Source: Trichoplax adhaerens (Eukaryota; Placozoa; Uniplacotomia; Trichoplacea; Trichoplacidae). From it: a stretch of 64,000 bases of DNA. The position numbers and the translations under genes were made by a program. The DNA lies in NCBI RefSeq assembly GCF_000150275.1, contig NW_002060943.1:5855950-5919949 (forward strand), written 5' to 3'. The notes beneath the pieces were generated by a model, which searched no databases, was not told where the DNA came from, and saw only the letters and a list, made by a program, of their open reading frames with translations. Positions 21,509 to 34,150 of the stretch are shown piece after piece. Numbering within the stretch: the first letter of the stretch is position 1; every line of letters starts with the position of its first letter.

Positions 21509-24487
21509 CTTTCGTATTGAGTGCTTCAGTGCCATCGAAACACGTACAACAAAACCTCGATCTTGCACTCACATCGACCCACACAAGCCCAGTCAAGCTA
21601 TTATCTGGCCACAGGCTTACAGCTCGCACTTGCAATCAAAGAAGAAAAAAATGCTCTCTGCTAGGTCAAGAATTTCGCAAATTGCAAAGCAGGTATTTCT
21701 ACTAGGAAATGGATTTCACTTCAGTCTTGAATGCAAACATTTAGTTGTGCTCTATTTCATCTTACATGCTCAATTTGAAAATTGTTGTACTTCATAATTT
21801 TGACTTGCTGTACAGTAGAATTGGCGTAACTGCGTCTTGATCACTAAGGTACAAATTCAGTAAAATACAGTAGCAGAATTGCAATCAACAGTGGACTGTC
21901 CTACAGCAATAAGATATTACCCATGGCGTTTGAATAGTAACATGGAATACATCGACGTCATCAACATGACCATTTAGTGAATAAAGTAGGTCTAGTAAAG
22001 AAGAAAATCGTCGTAGAAATGGGTACACTTGCGTAGACTAGGGTAGAGATTGATTGATCAAGGTCCTCCTAAATGACACCAATTGTTAACGTGACGGAGT
22101 AGTATTGATCGATCAATTATTCGACCAGAGGGTGTTGGATAGTTATTCCTGAGGAGCTACGACACTTTCAAAAGGTCATTTTCATCTACCACAACGAAAG
22201 GAAGACTAAAACTATTGCTATAGACTCAGAAAACAGCGTGCACGCTTTCGCAACAATTCATATCACTACTTTCTTATCAGTTTGTGATTGGGCTTGATAG
22301 GATAAAATATTGTCAATACAGTTGGTGAAATATGTCTTGGATCGGCCAATCCTTTGGTTGATTATTGATCCTTGTGTTACTTGTATAGAATGATTGCTTT
22401 ACCAGCCTCGTTAATAAGGTGTTAGTTATGGTTCTCAAAGTCTTTCCATTCCTTTATCACAATACTTTCTAATTTACTAAATCCCTTCAAAAAATTCTCA
22501 TTGGAACGTGGCTAACGCAACATGTGTTTCCAGCTTACGATACAGTACATTTAGAGTAATTGAGTAAATCGAACAGCGATGGTAATGAATTCATTAAAAG
22601 TGATCAGTAATTACTGCTCTAGACATAAAAGTAGATCTCTCTCTTTCTGCTTTCAAGTTTTACTTTTGATCATCCAATATCGTCCAGCATTTGTGATGGT
22701 TGTCCGTTTCTTAATTATCATCTTACTGTATGCAGATGTTTACTGACAAAGTGCCAATCCCCGTACAACACTGTCCGTAGATCTGTCGGTGAATACGAGT
22801 ACATTAATTTAATTTACTATCGTTACTCTTATTAATTATCATATTCTGCAAAACGATACTAATTCACGCAGCCATGTCTACTTTGGACAGTTGTTGACGA
22901 TAAATGGTAATCATTGGAATATGGGCTTGTATCACTGCTAAAGCCTATACAGTTGATAAAAGAGACATTGATAGAATCATGAAACCCACCTCCAGAATTA
23001 CGCTGTTATTCCAACTCGCTTGTAGGATATAGGACATGAAAGTAGTATCGATACTAATAAAAACTAAGGAATTATATCATTGAGGGACTTTTAATTAGCC
23101 ACATGATGATGTGTACTAGAAGAATGCGATTTTAATCAGACAACATTAGAGTAATTACAGTACCACCTAACTTCGCTTTTCATCTCGCGTATGGAGCAAA
23201 GCAATAGCAAATATGAAATTGAATCATAAATCTCCTTTAATTAAAAATCTTCTGCCGTAAGCTGTGATACTGCACCATGAGGAATTACTAAAAGAAATAT
23301 CCTGGTAGCATCCTATACTTTTCATCCTACAATGACAAGCTAATTGAAAAAGGCTTATTACGTGTACCATTATGACATTCAGATGATATTTTTATTACGC
23401 TGACTTTTAGTATGCAGTATTGTACTACAAGTTGCATCAAAGCTGCCAGTAGTACATGTGCTGTAAAACAGGTTCTGCTACATTTCACCAGTATCAACGC
23501 ATCAAATTTAGACGGTACTCTACTGTCTATACCCTGCAAGTTGTGACGGAAAACAATTGATACGAATTATTTTAATCCGACGAGTATTTCCAGTTTTGAT
23601 GATGTTCCAGCTGACAGAGATTTATGCTATAACTGTTAAATAATTAGAATAGCTGTAACCTGTATCTTTTGCGCCTTGATACAGTGGAAAGTAACTTAGC
23701 AATATGGATTATCCTAATACAGGAGTGTTGGATATACAGATATACTTCACGAGCTATAGGAACATCTAAGCCGGATGTACATCAGAATGACGTTGAATAC
23801 ATAAACATGTTTGCGAACTCACAGCGACTTACTGCATATTGCACACGTAATAGCGTGAATTATGTACCTTGAACTTCGATCGAATACGTTTCACAGCAGG
23901 TAGTTTACACAAAATAAACTGTAGCTATTATATAACACACTTATATACAATCTGTAATATAGTTATTGATCGTAATTAAAGTTATAGTTCATTGAATTAA
24001 ATACGCGTTAATTATAGCAATTGCAATGATCGGAGAATATCTAGTAAATTTCTACTAATGATACGTATCACCCGTTGGTGGGTGATATAATGGCAGCTAT
24101 CTACAGGAATAGATCGATAAGGCAAAATCCTACGAATACTATTGCTTTGTATTGTATTGCGAGCTACCGGCGATTTTTTATCCATCCTAGCCAGATTTCG
24201 CTTCATACGATCATTTTAGTTACGATAACACTTCTCTAAGGGCTAACCCTCACTGTATTTTCTGCTCCAAATGAGCCAATCTTTAAAAAGCTTTGTAATC
24301 ATTGCAGCTATGATAGTAAAAGTACAGCTAAGTGCATTGTAAATCCATTAACGAAGACAAAGTATAAAGGACAGTTTTCGCTATAGTATTATACGAATCG
24401 TACTACTTCGTACAAACAAGTCTTAACCTGTACTTATCGCATGCACGCATATTTAATTAACTATAATCGATCTCGTTTTATGATTAG

Positions 24488-27400
24488 GCGTCCAGGTTGC
24501 CCTTCTATCGTAACTACGCATCTGCGGTAAGCTCTCGTATAAACTTAACTATTCAATAGACAGGCTGTTATAAACATTATCTAGCTGTACCGACTAATCA
24601 ATCTGCTAAATTAATGGTAATGATGCAATTCATGATTGATATTATTTTCTGTATATTTCAGACCACAACTCCACTCTTTATTGATGGCAAATTCATTGAA
24701 TCACAAACAAACGAATGGATTGACATTCACGATCCTGTAGGTCTATTCTTAAAGTTAATACTCGAATTTCAGGCTTTATTTCTATTATACCTTCCTGTAT
24801 ATTTGCCATATATATGTGATATATGTACATATGGTATTTATTCTGTCAGAACCGAAGTTTTAAATGCTTGAATTATCAGCTATTTTATGATATCTGTTAT
24901 ACATTATATTATTACTTCATAGGCTACTAATGAAGTGGTCTCAAGGGTGCCATGTGCAACAGATAGCGAAATGAACAGCGCTGTTGCTGCTGCCGACAGA
25001 GCATTTCAGTCTTGGAAGGAAACATCAATTTTAACACGTCAGCAAGTTATGTTCAAATTACAAGATTTAATTCGTACAAATTCGGTAATGAATTGATACT
25101 TTATTGGCGGTTAGTAAGATTGTTATCCAATTCTTAAATAACTCTTGATGATTGGTTGTTACTAGCCTGAAATTGCTAAAATCATCACGATGGAGCAAGG
25201 CAAAACTTTATTAGATGCAGAAGGGGATGTTTTTCGCGGCCTGCGTAAGGATATTGATTGAACTGCGAGTAGTATAAATTTGAGAGTACAATATGATTCA
25301 TTCTTGTTGTAAATCTAATAGCGTTTCTTACATTGCAATACTTGATAAAAGTACTATTTTATAACGATCGAATGGATATTATTCATGCTATTATTTTTAA
25401 CTCATGATTTCAACCAATCTCTTATAGAGGTCGTAGAACATGCCTGTTCGATTACCTCATTACAGTTAGGTGAAAGCCTTCCTTCTGTTGCGAAAGATAT
25501 GGATACCTATACCTACAGAATACCACTAGGCGTGACTGCAGGAATAACTCCGTAATTAACGTAGAATTTGAATACAAGTTAATTTACATAAGCCATCATG
25601 CGACCGTGGATTGTTACTTAATGATGACTGCCTTTAGGTTAATATTAACTTTTTTGTCAAACCGTTCTTAATGTCTTATAGGTTTAATTTTCCTGCTATG
25701 ATTCCGTTGTGGGTAAGCTCCGTGTTGCGAACACATAAAACGACTTGCTTTTGCACCTGTAACAGTTCTAAAAATAATTACTGTGTAATAAATTACTATT
25801 AGATGTTTCCAATGGCGTTAGTTTGTGGTAACACATCCGTGATTAAGCCATCTGAACGTGACCCTGGTGCTGTAATGTTAATGATGAAATTGGCTCAAGA
25901 CGCTGGAATACCAGATGGTGCTGTTAACGTAATTCATGGAGCCAAGAGAGCAGTAAACTTTATTCTTGACAACCCTGTTATTAAAGCAGTATCTTTTGTG
26001 GGCTCTGATCAAGCTGTTAGTTCACATTCAAAACATGGTTTTTTAACATTTTCTTCAATGTAGTACTTACGTAATACCTATGATGATGACTAGGGCGAGT
26101 ACATTTACGAACGAGGTTCAGCTAATGGAAAGCGAGTACAAAGTAACATGGGAGCTAAGAACCATGGCGTTATCTTGCCAGATGCGAACAAAGAAGCAAC
26201 GCTTAACGCCGTTAGTACTTTGCTAGTAAAACTCGGTGTATTATAGCATTCTCTTTAATTTAAGTTATTCAATTCAGTTATGCGGTGCTGCTTTTGGAGC
26301 CGCTGGACAGAGATGTATGGCTTTATCAACTGCAGTTTTTGTTGGTGAAACTAAAAACTGGATTCCTGAATTGGTAGAGAGAGCGAAAAAACTGAAAGTT
26401 AGCGCAGGTAATTCTATTAAGGTATTACGGAATAAGTTGTGCGAAGATACATTACATAGACACTAGTCGTGAAGGATTATATTATTATATGACTTCACTT
26501 CCATTGAATATCTAATCCCATCATTTTATATTTATTATCATAAAACTTGTAGGAGCTGAACCTGAAGCTGATTTAGGCCCATTGATCACTCCAGAAGCCA
26601 AAGATAGGGTTTGCAAGTTGGTTCAAAGTGGAGTCAATGAAGGTGCTGGGGTTAGTTTACTATAAGTTAGTTTTGATTATTGTTACTTTTTCGTATAATG
26701 ACTAGATATAGATAAAAATGATGAAATATTTTAATTATGAAATATTTTAATTATGAAAAAGCTTATTTTGGATGGTCGAGATATCTCTGTGAAAGGATAC
26801 GAAAACGGAAATTTCGTTGGACCCACAATATTAACAGACGTGAAGGTATATTTTTCGTGGTATATCATTTAATTACTTCTTGTTTGCCATTTATAATTTC
26901 TAAAAACTGTAATTTGAAATGATGTAGCCGGATATGGAATGTTACACGGAAGAAATATTTGGACCTGTTTTGGTTACATTAAATGTTGACACCCTCGATG
27001 AGGTAAGAAGTTATTGAAATCAATTCTCTTGATGGATTATGTTAACATTTTTCTTAACTTACTTTGCAAAGGCCATTTCTCTAATCAATAAAAATCCCTA
27101 CGGTAACGGCACTGCTGTCTTTACGAACTCTGGAGCTGCTGCTCGTAAATTTCAAAATGAAGTCGACGTTGGCCAGGTATTAATTTGAACAATTTTAGAC
27201 CAAAAGAAAGTGTATTACCGACTAAAATTTTATTGGATTATCTGTTTTAACACCTTAAAGCTAGATATATACTTTTTAACCTTCAAATCATTGTATTTCG
27301 TAAATATAGATCGGAATTAACGTTCCCATCCCGGTTCCTTTGCCTATGTTTGCTTTTACTGGATCAAGAGGCTCTTTCAGAGGAGACACCAACTTCTATG

Positions 27401-27591
27401 GCAAATCGGTAAGGTTTATTTTGACTTCGATTTTGATTTGATGTACATTTATTAAATAAGAGCCTGCAATATAATTTTATGCGTATTAGGGTATTGCATT
27501 CTACACCCAAACGAAAACTATCACCAGCCTTTGGAGGGAAGAAGATGCCACCGATAAAGTAGCCCCTACGGCTATGCCAACAATGAAGTAA
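24488..27591 (+). CDS. ALDH6A1: Methylmalonate-semialdehyde dehydrogenase (acylating), mitochondrial
   Basis: Oxidises malonate and methylmalonate semialdehydes to acetyl-/propionyl-CoA in valine and thymine catabolism. Exons: 24488..24526, 24662..24736, 24923..25084, 25166..25244, 25428..25551, 25682..25712, 25803..26015, 26094..26210, 26278..26407, 26553..26650, 26762..26845, 26928..27002, 27072..27176, 27310..27408, 27490..27591; 510 residues seen, all in phase (human enzyme 535). Landmarks: [56 protein letters not shown] (cofactor site), [35 protein letters not shown], and [17 protein letters not shown] with the catalytic Cys in GQRCMA. The end is [19 protein letters not shown] ... TKTITSLW. 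The first listed exon ([13 protein letters not shown]) looks like part of a transit peptide; the exon with the start codon was not found. An in-frame ATG at 24614 would give a different, hydrophobic N terminus. Confidence 0.95.
26721..26752. repeat. Exact 16-bp tandem duplication in an ALDH6A1 intron
   Basis: ATGAAATATTTTAATT occurs twice in a row just before the acceptor at 26760-26761. Confidence 0.8.
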
Positions 27592-28558
27592 CGCTTAGAT
27601 GGCAATATTGTATTTAAATGCTGATAACTTACTGATTCGAATCTTCAAATATGAAAATGGTTTAATTTTGATCGCCTTTGTGTACGCTTGCAATTATGGT
27701 AATTTCATATTGAGTAGAGCAAAATAAGTGTCTACCATACTTGCTGTTCTAATAAATCGCCTATTACTACAAAGTTGATGATATGTGTCTGCAAATTATG
27801 ATTTCGTACTATTGTGCGAAACATTCTAAGTTTTTGAGATTGTGAATACAAAACTTCATTTACTTGTATAAATGATGGCTTTTCATCCCGGAGTAATGCG
27901 TGGATAAAATATCGTAGCATACCCGATCATGTAGAAAATAGTCGAATTCTACTCGAAATTTTTACGAAGCAGATCCACACACATTTATAGGATTGGCATA
28001 TATTTATTTTACCTAAAAACAGTAATGGGCTGCACTATTTATATTAAGTAAGTACGTATCATACTTGAAAACAAGGACATGGATAAGATTCAGCAAGCGT
28101 AATATAGTAATAAGAATAGCATTGACAATTATTAATTTCATTTTTATTTATAAACGTTAAAGCAATAATTATAATGAGAAACTTACACAGTTAAACTTTT
28201 ACCAACTAACGGATATTTACAATAAAAATTGAAAATGTAGGGCATATGATAAAAATGGGGGGGGGGGAAAAGAAGGTACTTTATAGCAGTCGCCAAATAA
28301 TATGTCAAACGACACAGTTCTTATCTAAAACGAGCTGATGTAATGATCGACATACACTGTGGTAGACGCATGCAGTTTAAAACTTTAATAATTTGGGATG
28401 CAAATACTACGTGTGATGCTTACCGAACGATTGGTAAAGATAGAATTAAATTAGCTATAAAATGATCATTAGATAGAATGGTAAGTTGCTTACTCGTGCA
28501 TAGTACATACTGCTTATGTATAAGAATAATATTGTTAAGTCAGAACGAGTACGATACA
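27592..28558. other. Convergent intergenic region, ALDH6A1 / NUSAP1-like
   Basis: About 1 kb that should carry both 3' UTRs. A run of 11 G (28257-28267) stands out. No gene seen. Confidence 0.6.
28257..28267 (+). repeat. G11 homopolymer
   Basis: Eleven consecutive G in a strongly AT-rich context; length is likely variable between individuals or assemblies. Confidence 0.9.
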
Positions 28559-31500
28559 TTAACGTAGTTGAATTCCACGCCGAGCAAACACTGCGTCGTT
28601 TCTCTTTTTCGATCTGTCTTTCAAAGCATTATTTCGTCTCTGCTCCCTGATATGAAAATATCAATTCTTTAGTAAAAGTTATATGATAGAGAATGCTTAT
28701 TCACGAATAACGAAGAGTTTGTTTTTTATTTCAGTACAGTAAAATACGGCTAATCATTAATGTTGCACTGATATAACTGATTTCAATGTAACAGTGTAGG
28801 CGCAACCCCATAGGACGATTTTATTGCTTTTAATGCGAACCTGGTTGGAACTTTGACTTTCTTGACGTCAATCTCGTGTGAGACTGTATTATCTTGCGGA
28901 TGATTTTGAATGGATCTTATTCTTTCTGTCAGATCATAACATAAAGTATTTACTAATCATATGTATCTCAAAAAAAATTGAGGCTTAATAATTTCAGGAA
29001 TCAAAGACAATAACCCTTGAATAAATCGTCTAACCTCTAGCTAATTTCTTTGCTGACGTTGCACCAATCGATTTCCTTCTGCATAAATCATAATTTTTCC
29101 TTCTCTGAAAAGCGCTATCTTCAAACTGTACTCGTTGTAACGGTGCTACACGAATAAATATGGCCACATTACATATAATACAAATACTTGCACAATCTGA
29201 CTGCAGCGCCAAATTAAATTAAATCGATACTGCAATATGCATTACTTTGAGCTTGATTTATTGATGCATTCTTCATACGCTTATTTGGCGTTTTAAAACT
29301 CATAGGGGCTAAATTTAAAACATAGATTGGAAATAAAAATTAATACTCCATTATATTGTTATCAAAATAATTATTTGAATACGAAATATCAACTAGTGAC
29401 CTTAGATTTTTGCTTACTTTTTGGTTGTTTTGATGATACCACTGTACTGCGAATCTTTTTATTTGGTGTCTTAGCGTGTCGACGTGATGGTGTCCGATTA
29501 TTGAATTCAGTCTTTGTTGTATCGTTTAATGAAAAGTTGAAATGTACTGGAATCTTTTTTAAGTTAATAATGATGATAGGTTTAATATGTTATACACATA
29601 GCAAACTGACTTAAGGCAACTTCGTATACAAAATATAATTATATCACATACTTGGCTTGAAAAGCTAACAGTAGGCTCTTTCACAATTTTCCTCTTTTCA
29701 ACACTATTTTGCTATCAAAATGGAATACATAAATATCGATTATGTGTCATAAAATACAATCAAACGACAGAATCGACTAATCTTGCATGAATTAAGAGAC
29801 AGATTAGAGTTAAATTTTTGATTCTCATTACCAGTTTTTGCGTTAAATACTGCCGCCTTTTATTTTTCTTGTCTAGATAAGTATCTAGTGATTCGCCGAA
29901 TCTGATATTATAAATAGTGATAATATTATGCACTGATGTTGTCAAATGTACTTCAAAAATTCATCTACTTCATTGGCCAATAAAATTTCTACCTGAAAGG
30001 ATACTGTCAATAATAACGTACTGTACGAGTAATATGATTTTATCTGTATGTCTTACAATCTAATTTCTCCCTTGGTGAATACAGTCCATTTACATCATTG
30101 TGTTAAAAAGGACAGAAAATTATAGAGTAACAAATAGAGAATCCTTAATACGTACTTGCTGAAGTTTTGAGCGTGCAATTTTTTGAAATCAGGGAGTTTG
30201 GTGGCTTTTCTTGCTTTAAATTATAGAAAATCCATCACTTAGCAAGAAAAATCAACACATTTGTGAGCACAACATAAGTACCTGGTTTTTTGGAGGACGA
30301 AACTGAGTCGGCTTTTTTTAATGCACTTTTCTTAGCTATGTTACTGGTTTTAGTTGGTCCATTGCTCTTTTGAGCTCTTTTTCTAGTCTTAGGTGGATCT
30401 GAAACTTGAGAAGGCGGCTTTTCTTTTACCTTGGTTGGCTTTTGTATGCACGGGCTATTAGATGTATCAGTCTCAGATCCCAGAGCCTTACGAGCTAGAA
30501 TGTATTTTGTGAACACGAAGTAACTTAAGCTAATCCGTTCATAATATAATTAATAAGAGAGTGTAATTATTCTAGCATCTCATATTTTTAAGGTCCAGTA
30601 AACTAACATTATGCTGCAGTAATATATAACTAAGAAAAAGTGCTAAATGAAATATTTTTATCAGTTACAATTCACTATTTACCAGCCACTCTTTCACCTA
30701 GCTCCATCATCAGATCAGCCTGAACTTTGCCAACAGATAAGTTATCATTCACAACTTTTACCTAAATAGCATTTTTTAATGGTTTTATTTTGATGCAAAG
30801 TAATTGCTAATAATGGCATGAATAAGTACAATATTTATGCAACATATGAGTGCAAATAGGATAGCGCATTATATAGTTTACAAGACGAAGGGTAAAAGCA
30901 GCCAAATTTATTTATGATGTTAATTACCTGAAGTTCTACAGGGTCTTGATTCTCTTTAGAACTGATAGGATTAACATCCTTATCGTAAGTCTGACGACGT
31001 ACAGTAGTCGAATCGCAGATACTTTCTGGTTCAATCTTGCCATTCTGAAATATTTGTAACAAAATTGCTTAAAATTAGGCGATTGCTATTCTGTGTCTAA
31101 CGGGATGATAAATTAATTAGTTTATCCGCCTAAGATATCACCACACTAGATTTTGTGTCTGTGATATTATGTGTAACGTGAATCGTTATCGCATAGTATA
31201 TCAAATAGTAGGTTCGGCGGCGAGAGGGCTGAGACTGATTGCAAACTAGATTCTACTTTGATTTTATTATATTATTATTTTTAAATTTTAAATCAAACAA
31301 ACATTTTACTGATACTTACAAATACTTCAAATCTCTCCTGTACGTTTTCAACAACTAAATTATATTGCGTACTTCGAGAATAGAAGGAATGTTCACGGTA
31401 GAGAATTCCGTCATAAGAAAAAAATTAATAAGTACCTTAATGGTGTGGAATACCAATACAACACACATACTGTATGTAACATATAAATAGACAGAAAAAT

Positions 31501-33483
31501 GTATGGTGTAAAGTAACAGCTGCAGTTGAGCTGCTACTTGCATCCTATGCTGCATGCATACCTATAGTACCTAATATCAAGACAGCACAGTATATTGTCG
31601 AAACGCGGATATCTATGAAATCAATTCTTTAAGTTGAGCGTTGACTTACCAGGTATTACCAGAAACTTTAGGTTTGAGCAATATTCTCTTAAGGGCAGCT
31701 ATCAATTCGATGTTCTTAATGCAAAATACACAGTGATAATATGGCGTAATTAGAATGTATGTGTTATGGGTGTATTACAATTATGTTCAACAATGATTTT
31801 TGGTTTTATTTTCACTGCAATAATCTATTTTAGCGAGTTACTATTAACAAGTTAGCCTATTGATACAAATTATAAATGTTAAGTGCTATGTCTGCTAAAT
31901 GATTATAATTAAAGCAGATTTCTATATTTTCACTGTTATACGTAATCCACGCCATCAGAAAGCTAGGAATAAAATGTTTTAAAGTAAAAGAATAAGCTAC
32001 AGTATAATAGATGAGAATCGTTAGCTACAGATAATGTTACTAAGGCACTTATCAAATCATGCTAATTGTATATATATAATTAGCCTTGATTCACCAAGTT
32101 AAGTGTGAAGGCTAGATGATTTGAATGAATTCTGCTATATGATCAACAATGTACGTATACCGTATATGTAAGTGCTGCTGCTATATAGATTTTGTAAAAT
32201 AAGTGTTCTTTAAATTGAACGAAACATAATTATGATATAAGTAATAAACTATTGAGTCTACGTTCGTATCATGATCAAATTATAGCACTACTGTACGTTT
32301 GAAGATAATAATAAATACGCGTATAATTAGTGACGGTAGAGATACCTTTCAATAATCTAAAAGTACTTTCTTAATTTACTTGGTATATAAATTCGTAAGC
32401 GAACCGTGACAACTATTAATATTACATTTTGGCGTAAATGTGTATGTATACGTATATATACAGCATATACTGCATGTTTATAAGTATGGAATACAGTTAA
32501 CGGTAATGAAGTAATAATATATAGCCGACGTTAAATTGGAATATGCAGTAAAATATTGTAAGAATACTGCCTGTACTGTGGTTTCACATAAAATGTACAA
32601 TGATGCTTTAAGCAGAAATGAGATGCAATTTTGTATGAACAACGGATAGAAATTATCATAGGATAGTGAATAGGAAATTGTATAGTAGAATAAAAATAAA
32701 AATAAATAAGTTATGTTATCTACTGTGTTTCGAAACAAAAACCAATTAGACTAAGATTGATTATTCTAAAATGTAGATGCTTTTACACGCGTCTTTTCAA
32801 TGGCATTAGTAATACAGAAATGTATACAGTCTTGCATTATCATGATGAACGTAGAAACTTTAGAATTAGACATTAGTATAAATGTCAGGTGCTCCATGTA
32901 CATAAAATTTGGATATTACGATATTTTTTGCATCTTGCGACGGTATAGAATGTAGTCAGGTCAATCATTAATTATAATTTGAAGTATACTTATTCGTTGC
33001 AATCGAACAATCCTGTCTCCAAATTTTTTTGCAGAAGTGACTGTAGTAGTTGGTCCACTATGATACTATTGATTATACAAACTAATGATCTACATACAGT
33101 ATATATGTACTCTTTAATCCATCAATACCAGTATAATATGCCTGAAAATATAAAATTTTAAATTCTCTGCTTTTGGAGTTTGCCATTTATGATCAGACTG
33201 TTCGATTTTCATGACATCTTTTGCTTACACCTCCACGCGATTGCATGCTCAATACGTGCAGTACAGTTTATCTAGCAACTATTCATTTCAGTAATATAAA
33301 ATCCTAGCTCTCTACTCGACAACAGAAGTTATACATTATTAGCCAAATAGCTTATGGTCATTTCATTATGCCTTCTATTTCCATTACCTTTCCAGCTGCT
33401 TTAATTCCATGTTTTTTGCAAAGCTTTTGCAACTGCGGTCGTTTCAAAGCTTTCAGTTCGTCTAATGACTCAAAATTGGACAT
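28559..33483 (-). CDS. NUSAP1: Nucleolar and spindle-associated protein-like (SAP domain, basic microtubule-binding)
   Basis: Probable mitotic spindle protein that binds DNA through SAP and bundles microtubules through its basic region. Exons: 33388..33483, 31660..31714, 31320..31354, 30928..31044, 30683..30761, 30282..30494, 30152..30204, about 29951..29992, 29652..29711, 29418..29511, 29035..29145, 28841..28925, 28559..28646; about 375 residues (human 441). The N terminus is a SAP fold (LDELKALKRPQLQKLCKKHG, then NIELIAALKRILLKPKV). Residues TKLPDFKKLHAQNF match the conserved NUSAP1 FKKLHEAHF segment. Basic TP repeats follow (RTPSRRHAKTPNKK), and the C terminus EQRRNN ... AVFARRGIQLR resembles the NUSAP1 end (MRRGLIL). 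The exon near 29951-29992 does not join its downstream neighbour in phase with the donor I chose, so that junction is unresolved. The ortholog call rests on these short conserved segments in the right order. Confidence 0.75.
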
Positions 33484-33688
33484 TTTGATTCCTGAACTTC
33501 AAGAATGCTGAAATTTACAGCTTGCACACAGAAGACGTATGTTTACAATGTTGAATTTAATCAAGTCTGAGCTGACTATATCAATTATAGTTATTCCTAC
33601 TGCAAATTCTTCCAATATAGTATGCGAATGTTTATAACGATCAAGTCAGCTAGAAATTTGAATTGAATGACCGTTACCGAGTTCCAGT

Positions 33689-33800
33689 CCAGTACAGTGT
33701 ACAGTACAGTGTACAGTACAGTGTACAGTAAGATTTCCGGTTCTAACAGGGATTACACTACTATCCTGTACAGTGTACAGTGTACACTGTACAGTACACA
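33689..33800. repeat. GTAC-type self-complementary tract in the divergent promoter
   Basis: Two blocks (33689-33730 and 33766-33800) of GTACAGTGTACAGTACA-type sequence around a unique spacer. Confidence 0.75.
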
Positions 33801-34030
33801 AAAATGAAAATCGTTTTTAGCAAACGAGCAACTATTACTTGAATGCTAAAGCCAAAACCAGCACTGGAAATTCGATATCACAATTAAAATGATCAAGATG
33901 AAAACGACAAAATTTCTAATCCTTCCGATCTTAAGAACGCGACAGAACACTTACAGTACTCTAGTAGAGTAATAAACAGTATTTTTATTTTTTTAAATTG
34001 AATTCCTTTGTTTTCATTGGTCGTCCACGT

Positions 34031-34038
34031 TGACGTCA
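34031..34038. promoter_or_regulatory. CRE palindrome
   Basis: Perfect TGACGTCA, the CREB/ATF site, about 108 bp upstream of the TMEM87 start codon. Function inferred from motif only. Confidence 0.45.
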
Positions 34039-34141
34039 ATGATGGGATGATCTCATCCTATACGCATGCGTATACGCAAACCTCCTGCAAGCACCTCAAT
34101 CCGTTTTGATTGTGACGGTGAAGATAGAGGTGAACCGCATC

Positions 34142-34150
34142 CAAGATGGC
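34142..34150 (+). promoter_or_regulatory. YY1-type motif over the start codon
   Basis: CAAGATGGC spans the TMEM87 ATG. In many animal housekeeping genes the YY1 motif AANATGGC sits at or just after the transcription start and can contain the initiator codon. Confidence 0.4.

Larger units (their letters stand above)
18682..24487. other. Large intergenic region with self-complementary tracts and G-rich hairpins
   Basis: About 5.8 kb with no supported gene. It contains the GTAC tracts at 19411-19510, 21092-21154 and 21376-21508, a GC-richer patch at 19190-19395, and a G-rich/hairpin patch at 20961-21040. The remainder (about 21,700-24,480) is AT-rich and featureless except for the presumed upstream part of ALDH6A1, whose ATG exon was not identified. 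Confidence 0.6.
33484..34145. promoter_or_regulatory. Divergent promoter region between NUSAP1-like and TMEM87-like
   Basis: 662 bp separate the two start codons. The region contains a GTAC tract (33689-33800), a perfect CRE palindrome TGACGTCA (34031-34038), GGATGA-TC-TCATCC (34045-34058) and the 16-bp palindrome TATACGCATGCGTATA (34059-34074). A shared bidirectional promoter is inferred from geometry. Confidence 0.6.

Noticed and set aside
21375-21635. Overlapping open frames rich in Val-Gln-Tyr-Cys-Thr on both strands
   Set aside because: Translation artefact of the GTAC tracts.
24012-24206. 64-codon Arg-rich open frame (minus), resembling a mitochondrial presequence
   Set aside because: Wrong strand for ALDH6A1 and no downstream exons in phase.
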